From Rhizophagus irregularis (lineage: Eukaryota > Glomeromycota > Glomeromycetes > Glomerales > Glomeraceae): a stretch of 64,000 bases of DNA. Below, piece after piece: positions 23,601 to 35,700 of this stretch. Location of the stretch: the NCBI RefSeq assembly GCF_026210795.1, contig NC_089440.1, positions 3,782,001 to 3,846,000 on the forward strand, in the 5' to 3' direction. The notes beneath the pieces are model-generated. The model saw only the letters and a list, made by a program, of their open reading frames with translations, did not search any database and was not told the origin of the DNA. Made by a program: the position numbers and the translations under genes. Within the stretch, counting starts at the first letter, position 1, and each line of letters begins with the position of its first letter.

Positions 23601-26161
23601 AAAGGCGATCTTCAATTCCTCGTTTAGATGAAGCAATCAAAGTAGAGTCATCCATAAATGTAATATGTGAAACAGGAAGATTGTGTTGTTCATATTCAAT
23701 TGGAGAATAATCCAATAGTGCAGAAGATTTCAAAATAAAGGGATCACAAGCTTCTCGATTAAGTGTTGTAAGCAAAGGATCTAAATAAATTACCCATAAT
23801 AACGGAGAAATAATTTCACCCTGGTCTATACCAATTCTAACTCTGTATCCAGGAGTATCACCATGGCGAGTAATAATTTTATTATTACGTCTTGTAAAAA
23901 GGTTAATGATAAATTTAATCAACAAAGACGGTATATGCAGACGGAGTAAAGCCAATCTAAGCATGTTCAAATCGATTGAGTCAAAGGCCTTGGAAATGTC
24001 CTGAGAAACAATCCATAATTCTTGGTTATCAGTTTTGTCAAAGCGTCGTTGATGAATAATAGCATCAAGCATCTTAATAGGGATGTCAGTGGAACCGCCG
24101 GGCAATCCAGAAAAATTACCACCTTGAAGCACTTGATTATCAGCTAGGATTTTTGAAAGTCGAGTTGTAACGACCTTAATCACACATTTTCGTATAGTTT
24201 CCAACAAAGTGATAGGTCGCGTATTCTTTAATTGGGCGTCAAATTCATGAGGCTTTGGTATAGGATAAACAAGCGCTTCACACCAATCAGCAGGAATATC
24301 TCCATTAATAAGACAAGCATTAGCTAGAACAAGAGACAAATTAAAAGCTTCGCCAGTTAAATGTTTGAGCATCTCATAAGAGATCTTGGAAGGACCAAAG
24401 GCTTTATTATTAGGCATAGAATGGAGAATATTCTTTCATTCATCTTCCAGGATAGGAGACATGACCGAGTCGTATAATGATGAATCAAGATCAGAAAGAG
24501 GAGTATATGCTCTTTGCCATCGTGGAGGAAATGTATCCGTAGAAGAATACTGGACCAAAGGAGGAGTAACCACCGATTGGAAGTGTTTAATAGCAGCTTG
24601 TTTGATATCCAAAGGATCAGTAAGTAATGTGGGTTTGGAGTCAATAACAACCAAGACTCTATCAAGAACAATAGAACGATGTTCCACTGATAGGGCTGAA
24701 GAAATGAAAGAGCCTGAAGACGTAGAGAAATGTTCATCTCTAAGAGCAGTATAATATTCAATGGAATCTACACGATGTTGATGAAATTGCGTAGAAAGAT
24801 AGGCTGAGACCAAAGCTTTTTGTGAACGCAAGAATTTGACAAAAGTGGGAAGTGGTGTTATACTATAAGAAGGTATAGTATGATCTTTTAAAAGAGATTT
24901 AAGAAGAGTTAATTGGGTAGATAAGGAATTAATCATTTGTGAAAGTTGAGCGGAACGACTAGGCCTGGATGTGGTCAATTTAAACAATAATCGATCCAAG
25001 AATTTGTTAATAGCAATAAGCATCGTAAGCTCAGGAGGATATTTATGGTGATGGGTATTGGATACATGTTGGAATGGTAGAGAATCAATGGCACCACCAA
25101 GAATAGAACGTTTAAGAGCGTGCCAAAATTTGTCCAAAGAAAGAACTGAAAGTGAAGATATGGAAGGATGGTGTGTGGTCAAATACAACTCAAGACGTGA
25201 GTTTACTTCATTGGAAAATTTGTCCCAAGTATCTTCTTTTAAATTTTTATAGAGAAAAATAGTGCGTTGTTCGCTTTTTTGTTTTAATCTAGCTTTAGCT
25301 AGAGTAGCGAAACAAGAGCTAAAATCAAAGTCCGTTATAAATACACGGTGATCGAGTGAATTGATTATTATTCAACTTAGGACAAGATTCAACGTGAGAG
25401 AAAAGACCGGGAGCAGGAAATCCAGGGGATGACCAAATATAATCAAGTCTTGAAGAACCATTTTGATGATAAAAGGTAGGACTAGGACCTGAAATTGAAG
25501 AAATATGGGATTGATGATCCGTAAAATATCGAGAAGAAAGTGATCGTAAAATTTTTAAATGATGTTGAGGAAGATGTGAATGTGAAATTTCATCTGCATT
25601 AAAATCACTAAGGATGACCACGTGATAGTTATTAGAGCGGGCTTTATCAAGCCATAAATTAAGTTGGGCAAAAATAGCATCACGTTCTTTATAATGAATA
25701 GAGTGATAAGGAGGAATGTAAATAGAAATGATAGAAATTTTTGTTTGATGGAAAAAAAGATCTAATTTTAAAAGACGACCTTTCCAAGGATCAATTTTCT
25801 GAACATGTTTATGTAAGGGATGGCGAAGTAAAAGACCAACACCATCATGAGGTCGTGAATTAGAAGGGGAAGGAGCCCAATAGGACTTAAAATTATGTTG
25901 GAAATGTTCAGTTTGATAAATAAATTTAGCATTAGAAGAAGTAAGACGAGTATCATTTAAAGATAAAACGCCAAAAGAAAAATGAAGAAAATAATTTAAC
26001 AAATGCAACTGACGAACAGGGGAGCACAAGCCATTAACATTGATATGTCCAAAATTAATAAGAGGGGAAAAGGAAGAAGGAGAGTTATTAGGACTATTAA
26101 TATTAAGTAGTGCACTATCAGGGGGTGAGATCCCTGTGAAGCATCTGATATAAATTGGTGT
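20691..26161 (-). pseudogene. LINE copy 2 ORF2 (EN-RT-RNase H), broken
   Basis: ORF2 begins right after the ORF1 TGA, in the same frame, with a ~40-residue linker and then INVNGLCSPVRQL, the start of the APE endonuclease fold. Endonuclease motifs: LNDTRL, SDFNADEISH (copy 3 has the usual GDFNAD) and SRLDYIWSSPG. Frame is lost near 25360 by one extra base, regained at 25188-24436, and stopped by TGG to TGA at 24436. RT continues 24417-22876 with QDISKAFDSID (motif A), DQGEIISPLLW (motif B) and FMDDSTLIASS (motif C). More frameshifts follow near 22870, 22370 and 22050. The last stretch 22043-20691 holds most of RNase H (ATDCAQLLSLW, NNHVDALAKAAH) and a CPQCNSSLETLDHLWTC finger, ending LLRISS. 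Confidence 0.85.
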
Positions 26162-28276
26162 TCAATCATTGGAAGGGGAGGGTTTTGAGGGAGAGAAGGA
26201 GTCCAATTTTTCCATAATCGAACTAAGTTGGGCAGAAAGATTCTTTTGTGTAGTGGTGACATTAGAAATCTCCAATTGCAAACGGGAAGTATTAGCATCG
26301 GGAGCAATAATAGTAGGTCGGGAGTTAGGTAATGGGACATGTCTTCGTGATAAGACGGAGTTAGGATCCAGAGTTGAGAAAGAAGCATCAGGAGAGGTGT
26401 CCATGAGAGAAGGAGAAGTTTGGGGAGGAAGATTGAATCCAGAATTCGTGTCTTGGGTTGGGGCATCATCCCATCCATTATTATAAGAATGATATTGATT
26501 TTCATGATCATCACGGGGCGGATACAAATCAGAGTCACTAGGGTTGTCATAATTCATCATTGATTCAAGCTCAGATAGCCTATACTCATGGGACGTGATA
26601 GTATCATTCATCTAAGAGACAGTTTCCTCTAGAGTACGTAGGGTGTTAGCGATCTCTTTGATCTGTATCTTTAAATCCTCAATAATATGTTGAGGAAGTG
26701 TATGGGCAGGATTGTCAGATGGAGAATTAAGTGGTGTAAAACTGACAGAATGAGGTTTGTGTGGAGGTTGAGTAGAACCGGAAGAACTTTCATTGTTCCT
26801 GTGATTATTAATATTATTGTTGGTCCAGTTGTTACTACGAGAAGTATTAGGACGAGAAGTGTTAGTATTAATGTTGCTGTTGCCGGAACGGGATGAAGAG
26901 GAATTATTATTGCAGGATCTAGAATTGGATCGTGATCTTAAACGGGAATTAAAATTGTCATGTGATTGGCGCGAAACCTGACGGCCACGCTTGGGGCCAG
27001 CATTGAAACGTGAATAAAGTTTATTAAGGTGATCATCCACTTTGCGTGTAGGGTAAGGGTTGCATACAGAAGGGGAGCAACCTTGACGTCCGCATACATG
27101 ACACAAGGTATGAGCTTCGTTGGGAGGATGCCATGTTAAACCTTTGCCTCGGAAAGCCACGGATAATTCTTTAGCAGCCTCAAGGGTATCGAACGAGGAG
27201 AAATTTAAATAGACATAAGGTTTGGGCTTGTAAAAGTTGACAGAAAGAGGGACGTTAAGAGCTTTCGCGTTAACTTGGGAAGCGATTTCTAGAAGGTCAG
27301 CTTCTTTGATATTTTTTGGAATACCGGTGAGGATAGCGACATGTTCTCTTCAGCTATTACGTTGGGTTTTCGAAAAGGATGCCAGGCAGATACGTAAAGA
27401 ATTGCCTAGGCAGATAATCGCCCAGATATCATTAAATTGGGCAATTGCATTTGCGGAGAAAAATTGGATATGGCCATTGTAATAATGTTTCTTAGGGGTG
27501 AGTTTACACTTAATCACAGTGCCATATCGGGAAAATGCCTGGCGGACTTGCGTCTCGTTTAGGAAGAGTGGAATGTCAGTAACAAACAAAGACTTTGCTT
27601 CGTCATTGAGTTTGGCATCTGCAGGGGAATAATAAGTGAAGGCTAAATCGAGAAGATCGGCACGTGGGGAGCTGACACAATCGGTATAATCATGTTGATC
27701 ATAAAAGAAGACAAGGATCTTTTTATTATCGCCTGATCTATCGCAACGTGCACGGGCGCCATAAGAAGAATATCGGGAGAGTGAACAATCCACTTCGTCA
27801 CACATGGAGCGATTGGTGGTGAATTTAGCTTTGAACGCGTCAGGCGCGTCGCGTAGATAGGCCGCAGCATGATAACGAGTGGGTGCAGATTTGATAGCGG
27901 CAGCATTACCATCAGGGGAGGGTTGACGTTCCAGGATAGAGAAGGCGACAGCTTTGCCTTTACCATCGGTGTTAGAGGGAGCATGGATAGAAGCGTCAAC
28001 AGTTTCAGCAGGAGTAGTAATATTATGGTAAGAATCACGACTTTGTTGACAGGAAGACAGAAGGAACGGTGGCAGAAAGAAGAGTGGGAGGCCTGGAGGG
28101 GGCGAAGGTATATCAACATTCATCGCGTCATCAGAGACAGTACGTGTACGTTTATTAGGTGCGCCAGCGGTACTAGTGGGAGATAAAGGTCGGTCTCCAG
28201 AGGGAGTAGAAATAACAGGACGCGGTGGCGGTGGAATATCTGGGTTAATAACAGAAGGAGCTGGAGGTGTAGTCAT
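26162..28276 (-). pseudogene. LINE copy 2 ORF1, one frame with two nonsense codons
   Basis: A 705-codon frame from ATG 28276 to TGA 26162-26164. Order: Pro-rich N-terminus (PPPPRPV), an Ala/Asp region, RRM-like region 1 (KSLFVTDIPLFLNETQVRQAF, about residues 225-300), RRM-like region 2 (HVAILTGIPKNIKE), zinc knuckle CHVCGRQGCSPSVC, Arg/Ser-rich RNA-binding tract, Asn/Ser linker, predicted coiled coil (DLKIQIKEIANTLRTLEE) and a Ser/Pro tail ending SPSND. Two stops interrupt it: Arg CGA/CGC to TGA at 27350 and Trp TGG to TAG at 26612. The frame is otherwise intact, so these look like recent single-base losses. Presumed role is RNA binding in the retrotransposition particle. Confidence 0.85.
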
Positions 28277-28435
28277 AGTATAAAGCTCAGAAAAAGGAAA
28301 GCAACTGTGTGGAAATATTAGTATTTATGAACGAGCACTTAGAAATTTTCGAACGAAAATTTCAAAAATAAATTTTATTAGTATTTTCAAAAATTCAGGA
28401 AAGAGTTGCGATGATCCTCCATATTTGTTGATTAT

Positions 28436-29431
28436 TTTACAAGTGTATTGTACGTTTAGTGGCCACTACTTTCCGCACCCTCTATTGAAGGTTATGGAGG
28501 TAGGTCGTTCGTATCCTCGCCATCCTTGAATCACCAGATGTCATCAAGGCCACCTTTTTAACCAAGACAACTTATCCAGCACGTTCATTAATCAGGCATC
28601 CCTAGGGCCGAAGCCTTTGGATCGGAAGAACACCACCCTACTCGTCCTTTAATCCATTGCATGATACTGTAATAGGCTCTTATCTCCCTTCACACTCTTA
28701 CTGTCGCGGAGGACTTTCGTCAGATAACCTTCAAACATCTAGACCCCTTCCATACCACCATATTAGGTACTTAGGTCTCACTCAAAGGGCCATTACAGCC
28801 CGCGATTACCCACCACCGATAGTACAGTTGTAATCCCCAAGTGGTATACTTTGTAGTGACCACCTGGACAGTAAGCTTGTAGGTGTTACCCAGGATCATC
28901 CCTTATGGTGGGTATCAACCACCAGGAATCACCAACCAGGGCCCATCAGAGAAGGGAATCGAACCCAATCACCAAGTTATCTGTCTGTGCACGAACACCT
29001 TGGTTGGTCTAAGACCTAACAGAAGATCAAACTACCACTAAGACATTGCACCCTCAGCTTTACCATCTAGGACGACCATCTAGCCATTACTGACCCCAAG
29101 TGGTATCGTGGAGTGACCACCCGGACAGGAAGTCCCCCAAGGTATAGTAGTGACCTCAAGGACAGGACTGCGCACATACCAATGGCCTCATAGGGAACGT
29201 TAGAAGGACACCATGACCCTTAGTTGAAATGTGCGACCTAACCGTACACACTAATTCACCATGATGCAGTCCAACTATACTAATCCCTGTACCTTCACGC
29301 TATTGGTTGTAGCGTCCGCAGTAAAATTCTTTTTATTTCCGTGGTCATGAAAATCGAACCTGCGACCTCCACGCATCTCAGCTTAATGAAGGTCTCAGTG
29401 ACTAACCACTGAGATAGGGTGACCAACCCAT
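28436..29431 (-). mobile_element. SINE-like tRNA-derived unit 1 (996 bp)
   Basis: Minus-strand element between two 15-bp sites. Its sense 5' end is tRNA-like (29424-29343): GGTCACC...TGACC acceptor-like ends, A-box match TATCTCAGTGGTTAGTC and B-box GGTTCGAT. A second tRNA-like segment lies inside (about 29055-28940) with TCTTAGTGGTAGTTTGA and GGTTCGATTCC, spaced wider than in a normal tRNA. The motif GTGGTATnnnnnnnAGTGACCACC occurs twice about 240 bp apart, suggesting a dimeric or rearranged unit. No coding frame. Unusually long for a SINE; Pol III transcription is inferred from the boxes. Confidence 0.7.
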
Positions 29432-29446
29432 ATATTTGTTGATTAT

Positions 29447-30447
29447 TTTACAAGTGTTTTGTAAGTTTAGTGGCCACTACTTTCCGCACCCTCTATTGAA
29501 GGCTATGGAGGTAGGTCGTTCATTGCATCATCCTCACTAAGCCATGATGTAACCATCTTCGCCACCTTTTTAACAGGGACAATTCAACACCCCAACCGAA
29601 ACGCAAGGACTTATCCCAGGGACCCGAAGGCCTTCGAATCTGCTGAACACCACCCTACTCGTCCTTTAATCCGTTGCATGATACTGTAATGGCTACTATT
29701 ATAACCCCTCACCACTACTACTGTCACAGAGGACTTTCGTCAGATAACCTTCAAACATCTGACACCCTTCCATACCACCATATTAGGTAACAGGTCTCAC
29801 TCAAAGGCCACTACAGCCCGCGATTACCCACCACCGATAGTACAGTTGTAATCTCCAAGTGGTATACTTTGTAGTGACCACCTGGACAGTAAGCTTGTAG
29901 GTGTTACCCAGGATCATCCCTTATGGTGGGTATCAACCACCAGGAATCACCAACCAGGGCCCATTAGAGAATTGAATTGAACCCAATCACCAAGCTATCT
30001 GTCGCGCACGAACACCTTGGTTGGATCATGGACGCAACAGAAGGTCAAACTACCAGCTAAGACATTGCACCCTCAGCTTTACCATCTAGGACGACCATCT
30101 AGCCATTACTGACCCCAAGCGGTATCGTAGAGCGACCATCCGACAGGAAGTCCCCCCTAGGATAAGTAGCGACCCTCGCCACAAGGGACTGCGCACATGC
30201 CAATGGCCCCCCTTCAGTGAACGTTCGAAGGATACACGGACCCCTTAGTTGAAATGTGCGGCCACACTAATTCACCATGATGCAGTCCAACTACACTAAT
30301 CCCTGTACCTTCACGCTATTGGTTGTAGCGTCCGCAGTAAAATTCTTTTATTTCCACGGTCAGTGGAAATCGAACCTGCGACCTCACCATACTAGGCTTA
30401 ATGAAGGTGCTCAGTGACTAACCACTGAGATAGGGTGACCAACCCAT
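29447..30447 (-). mobile_element. SINE-like tRNA-derived unit 2 (1001 bp)
   Basis: Second copy of the same unit, same orientation, between identical 15-bp sites. The tRNA-like head is at 30440-30358 with B-box GGTTCGATTTCC. It differs from unit 1 by scattered substitutions and short indels, for example CCTTGGTTGGATCATGG in place of CCTTGGTTGGTCTAAGA near 30025, so it is a separate insertion or an older duplicate rather than an assembly repeat. Confidence 0.7.
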
Positions 30448-30462
30448 ATATTTGTTGATTAT

Positions 30463-31470
30463 TTTTACAAGTGTTTTGTAAGTTTAGTGGCGCTACTTTC
30501 CGCACCCTCTATTGAAGGCTATGGAGGTAGGTCGTTCATTGCATCATCCTTACTAAGCCATGATGTAACCATCCCTGCCACCTTTTAACAGAGACAATTC
30601 AACATCACAACCAGAACGCAAGGACTTATCCCAGGGACCCGAAGGCCTTCGAATCTGCTGAACACCACCCTACTCGTCCTTTAATCCGTTGCATGATACT
30701 GTAATGGCTACTATTATAAACCCCTCACCACTACTACTGTCACAGAGGGCTTTCACCATGATAACTTTCAAACATCTAGACCCCTTCCATACCACCATAT
30801 TAGGTACTGGGTCTCACTCCAAGGCCACTACAGCCCGTGATTACCCACCACCGATAGTACAGTTGTAATCCCCAAGTGGTATACTTTGTAGCCGACCACC
30901 TGAACAGTGTGTTTCGTAGGCGCTACAGATCATCCCTTACATGGGTATCAACCACCAGGAATCACCAACCAGGGCCCATCAGAGAAGGGAATCGAACCCA
31001 ATCACCAAGCTATCTGTCTGTGCACGAACACTGTGGTTGGTCTAAGACCTAACAGAAGGTCAAACTACCACTAAGACATTGCACCCTCAGCTTTACCATC
31101 TAGGACGACCATCTAGCCATTACTGACTCCAAGCGGTATCGTGGAGTGACCACCTGGACAGGAAGTCCCCCCACCCCCCAGGTATAGTAGTGACCTCAAG
31201 GACAGGACTGCGCACATACCAATGGCCTCATAGGAAACGTTAGAAGGACACCATGACCCTGGTTGAAATGTGCGGCCTAACCGTACACACTAATTCACCA
31301 TGATGCAGTCCAACTACACTAATCCCTGTACCTTCACGCTATTGGTTGTAGCGTCCGCAGTAAAATTCTTTTTATTTCCATGGTCATGGAAATCGAACCT
31401 GCGACCTCACCATACTCAGGCTTAATGAAGGTCTCAGTGACTAACCACTGAGATAGGGTGACCAACCCAT
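30463..31470 (-). mobile_element. SINE-like tRNA-derived unit 3 (1008 bp)
   Basis: Third copy. The tRNA-like head is at 31463-31382: A-box TATCTCAGTGG, B-box GGTTCGATTTCC and acceptor-like GGTCA/TGACC pairing. It is most like unit 4 at its sense 3' end (left side), sharing the sequence TTACTAAGCCATGATGTAAC. It carries a C-run (CCCCCCACCCCCCAGG near 31170) that the other units have in shorter form. Confidence 0.7.
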
Positions 31471-31485
31471 ATATTTGTTGATTAT

Positions 31486-32485
31486 TTTTACAAGTGTTTT
31501 GTAAGTTTAGTGGCCACTACTTTCCGCACCCTCTATTGAAGGCTATGGAGGTAGGTCGTTCATTGCATCATCCTTACTAAGCCATGATGTAACCATCCCT
31601 GCCACCTTTTAACAGAGACAATTCAACACCACAACCAGAACGCAAGGACTTATCCCCGGGACCCGAAGGCCTTCGAATCTGCGAACACCACCCTACTTGT
31701 CCTTTAATCCGTTGCATGATACTGTAATGGCTACTATTATAAACCCCTCACCACTACTACTGTCATAGAGGACTTTCGCCAGATAACTTTCAAACATCTA
31801 GACCCCTTCCATACCACCATATTATAGCATGGTGCCTCACCTGCCATCACTACATGCGTGACACCCATCACCGATAGTACAGTTGTAATCCCCAAGTGGT
31901 ATACTTTGTAGTGACCACCTGAACAGTAAGCTTGTAGGTGTTACCCAGATCATCCCTTATGGTGGGTATCAACCACCAGGAATCACCAAACTGCCGCCCA
32001 CAGTATGGGAATCGAACCTAATCACCAAGCTATCTGTCTGCGCACGAACACTGTGGTTGGTCTAAGACCTAACAGAAGGTCAAACTACCACTAAGACATT
32101 GCACCCTCAGCTTTACCATCTAGGACGACCATCTAGCCATTACTGACCCCCAGCGGTATCGTGGAGTGACCACCCGGACAGGAAGTCCCCCAAGGTATAG
32201 TAGTGACCTCGAGACAGGACTGCGCACATACCAATGGCCCCTCATAGGAAACGTTAGAAGGACACCATGACCCTTAGTTGAAATGTGCGACCTAACCGTA
32301 CGCACTAATTCACCGTGATGCAGTCCAACCACACTAATCCCTGTACCTTCACGCTATTGGTTGTAGCGTCCGCAGTAAAATTCTTTTTATTTCCGTGGTC
32401 ATGGGAATCGAACCTGCGACCTCACCATACTCAGGCTTAATGAGGGTCTCAGTGACTAACCACTAAGATAGGGTGACCAACCCAT
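31486..32485 (-). mobile_element. SINE-like tRNA-derived unit 4 (1000 bp)
   Basis: Fourth copy, adjoining LINE copy 3. The tRNA-like head at 32478-32397 has the best B-box of the four (GGTTCGATTCCC). A divergent patch at about 31825-31870 replaces the sequence shared by units 1-3 (GGTCTCACTCAAAGGCC), again showing that the units diverged independently. Confidence 0.7.
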
Positions 32486-32765
32486 ATATTTGTTGATTAT
32501 GAGCAAACAGTCTTATGACTTTATCTTTTATTATTAAATTTAAACGAAAAGTACAATAAACAGATCGAACAATATTACAAATATCAAATATAGAAAATAA
32601 ACATAAAAAATAAAAAGAACTAGCTTCACGATTCATACAAGTAAAGAAATCTAAACAAAATAAAATTAAGTAAAGAAAAACTAAACTATTACAGAAACGC
32701 ATACCCCATCTTTACCCGAAGGCCAGTGTGAGTCAACTATCCAGCATGTCCTAAGATCCAATCCG

Positions 32766-35700
32766 TTACCAAAAAGAAATCCTAAGTAGAGGCTGAACTG
32801 TTAAGCGGCGCCAAAAATCCAAATGCGAAATCCAAGATCCCCCACGGATTATAGAAGAGGAAACCCAAGAAACCCAGGAATCCAAGGAAGCTGTCGCCAA
32901 GGAAGGTGTCGAAGAGTCAAGAGGAATGTTAGAGGAAAGTCGAAGAATAGAAGAAGGCCCAAGAGCTGACGATTTCATTTTTTTTGTAATGCCTTGAGCT
33001 AATTCCCAATGATGAAAGAAAATGGATCGGCACAACCAGATTTGAACATAAAGGTCAAAATGAAAGTCATGCAAAGGTGTATCCAAGATAGACCATATGG
33101 TAGGTGAAGAAAAATAAGTTCCAAGAAATTCTGTCAAAGATTTCGGTATAAGTCCTCTTGTGAGTCGCAGGCAGGAAATTGAAGGAGGGTCACAATCCCA
33201 ACAATTAAGAGCCATAAATTCAGCAGCAAAAGAGTCCGGTAAAGGGATTAAAGATGACGCGGAAAGGAAATTATCAAGATAAGTAGTCCGAAGAGCCAAT
33301 AGTAATGTTTTAAAAGTTTGTAAAGGGCTAAATTCCGGTAAAATATAAGGACAAGTCCACAAGTGGTCTAAAGTCTCGGGAAAGGAATTACATTGAGGAC
33401 AAAGCCAACTTGGATTATAAAGATGAGGCTTTCGTCTCGAAGAGTTGTAAGCGTTGGAAGCATATCAAAAGTAGGCGATACGGAAACCACAAAACTCAGA
33501 ACGGCCATTCCGATGAGAGACAAAATGCTTATTGTTATTGAGACAAAATTTGGTGCAAGCCCAGTCAATATCAGAAGTTGAAGAATAGGAATTAAATCTT
33601 GGTAAGACAGCAAGAGTTAAAAGACTTTTGGCGTCAAAAATATTTCTAATAAATTTCCGGATATTCATATCCACAGGTAAGGAATTAAATTGTAAAATGC
33701 AAGGAGCCATCAAATCCAATGGTGGGCAAGAAGAAAGATGTGAGTCAGTATGAGCGGCTTTGGCTAATGCATCCACATGATTATTCAAGAGGTCGTCAGC
33801 ATGAGCAGGAACCTTGATCAAGGTAACATCCAGATTCTTTTGCAACATAATAGTGCGTATGGAGGACCACAAAAGGTGGTTGGATTCTTTAAGCATTCTG
33901 GGAATAAAAGGAGCATCCACATATAAAGACCATAAAGAAAGTAATTGAGCACAATCAGTGGCAACAGTAATCTTTGAATTCCGAGGAAGGGAGTCCAATC
34001 CGTGCAATAAAGCAAAAACTTCTGAACGTAAAGCAGAAGGAAAAATGGAAAAGATGATATTATAATGGGATTCCAAAATAAATCCATCAGGATCTATAGC
34101 AGTCCATGCATAAGCCATCGAGGATACCGGATGACTAGGAGGAGAAAGGAAGGAACCATCAATATAAAGGGTAAACACCGAAGAAGGAAGTTGGATACAT
34201 CAAATCCTAAGCACTAGTTCATTCGTAGGAGGTAAGCGAACCGGAGCAAAAAGATGAAATAGTAAAAGAGATTTGGCATAGCCTAACGAGGCAGAAAGTG
34301 AAACTGAACGAGTATCCGCATGTATATAAGTACGAGATTTCGTAGGATAACGGATCAAACTTGATAACAGAACATAAGAGAAACATCCTTCAGAGGGACA
34401 TCGTTTAATCAAAGTCTTAGAGGTAGAGGATCGCGGAATAGCAGAGGCACAGCCTTGGCATGCAGTAAATTCAGAAAGTAAATCATCAACCGATGACGCA
34501 ATCCAATGTGAAATAAGAGCTTCATTACGTGGAGCAGGATAGGTAGTAATCACACGGCCAACGAGGAAAGAGTTAGTATTGCGATTAAAAGAAATAGCCC
34601 ATTGAGGGTTAAACCAATAATTTCGACTAATATCTATAAAAGAAATAGAAGCTACGGTATGAGAACTAGGAATTCTAAATTGTTGTAAAATAAAAAAGGA
34701 AGGTGAATTAGGAATAACAATAAGATTAAACAAATAATTAAACCAAGCGAGGCACAGATCCTTTGTTTGATACTCGTTTAAGAAAGCGTAAATCTTTCCA
34801 TGAGAGAAGTCGAGAGCCACACGGTGTAATCAATTGAGCAAGAAATTGAGTGCAGAAATTTATCCGAACATTTTTCATGGAAGTAAATAAATCTTTTGGT
34901 AAAATAGACCAGAGTGGAATCGCCGGACGTAAATCTTTCCTCGGAGGTCGGAACAGTAAAGACCACGTGATATTTAAACGAAGAGAACAATAAAGAATTA
35001 AATAAAGAATGTGTTCGCAAAGAAAAGGTGTGGGACCATGGTTCCAGGTCAATAGTAGAGGGGCAGACATCGCAGTCCAAAAAACCTTGGAGATAAGTAA
35101 TCATATAATTAGCAAAGAGCTTATATGAAGGGTGAGAAAAAATTTTCTGCCGTGAAGCCACATGAGATGATAGAAATCGACCAAACGCTTGTTGAATAGA
35201 AAAAGGCAACAGTGTGAAGAGTGTGGAAAGAGGGGTGACTGAGGCCAAACCAGCCTTCTGACGAATAAGAGAAAGCATTGGAGAAACCATGCGATTAATG
35301 GTGGATTCTGCAAATAATGTGGTTTGTAGGCGAAATTCAAGCCTCGGAAGTAGGACAACATTATAAAGATAAGCTATATGTTGTGCTAAAAGCTTTTTAG
35401 GACTGAGTAGAGCGGCCATGTCTTTGACCATGGAAACAGTTTGGTTATGAACAAAACGAGAAGAAGCCGAAAGATTAAACCAAACACCTAAAAACCGAAA
35501 AGATGTAGATAAGGCTAACGCTTTTAAAGTAAGGGTATGAATCGTATTTAAAGAAGATGGAAATAGATCAAATACAATAGTGTGAGAAAATTGTTCAGAA
35601 GAAAGAAGGATATATTTTGCTGAATTTGCTTGAGTATTATTTAAGGTGTAAAATTCAGCAGTAATGGAAAGGCGATCCTCAATTCCTTGTTTAGATGAAG

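Larger units (their letters stand above)
20423..28420 (-). mobile_element. LINE copy 2, full length (7998 bp)
   Basis: Complete minus-strand copy between two 15-bp sites, one base different in length from copy 3. Sense 5' end GGAGGATCATCGCAACTC, then a hairpin 5' UTR, ORF1 (28276-26162), ORF2 (26161-20691) and an AT-rich 3' UTR. It is the least damaged copy: ORF1 stays in one frame for 705 codons with only two nonsense changes. No poly-A tail is visible at the 3' junction. Confidence 0.9.

Noticed and set aside
29343-29424. Functional tRNA gene at the head of SINE-like unit 1
   Set aside because: The acceptor stem pairs imperfectly, the B box is altered, and the same segment recurs at the 5' end of each unit, so it is a SINE head rather than a free tRNA gene.
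32120-32332. 70-codon ORF inside SINE-like unit 4
   Set aside because: Not conserved among the four units and without a recognisable domain.
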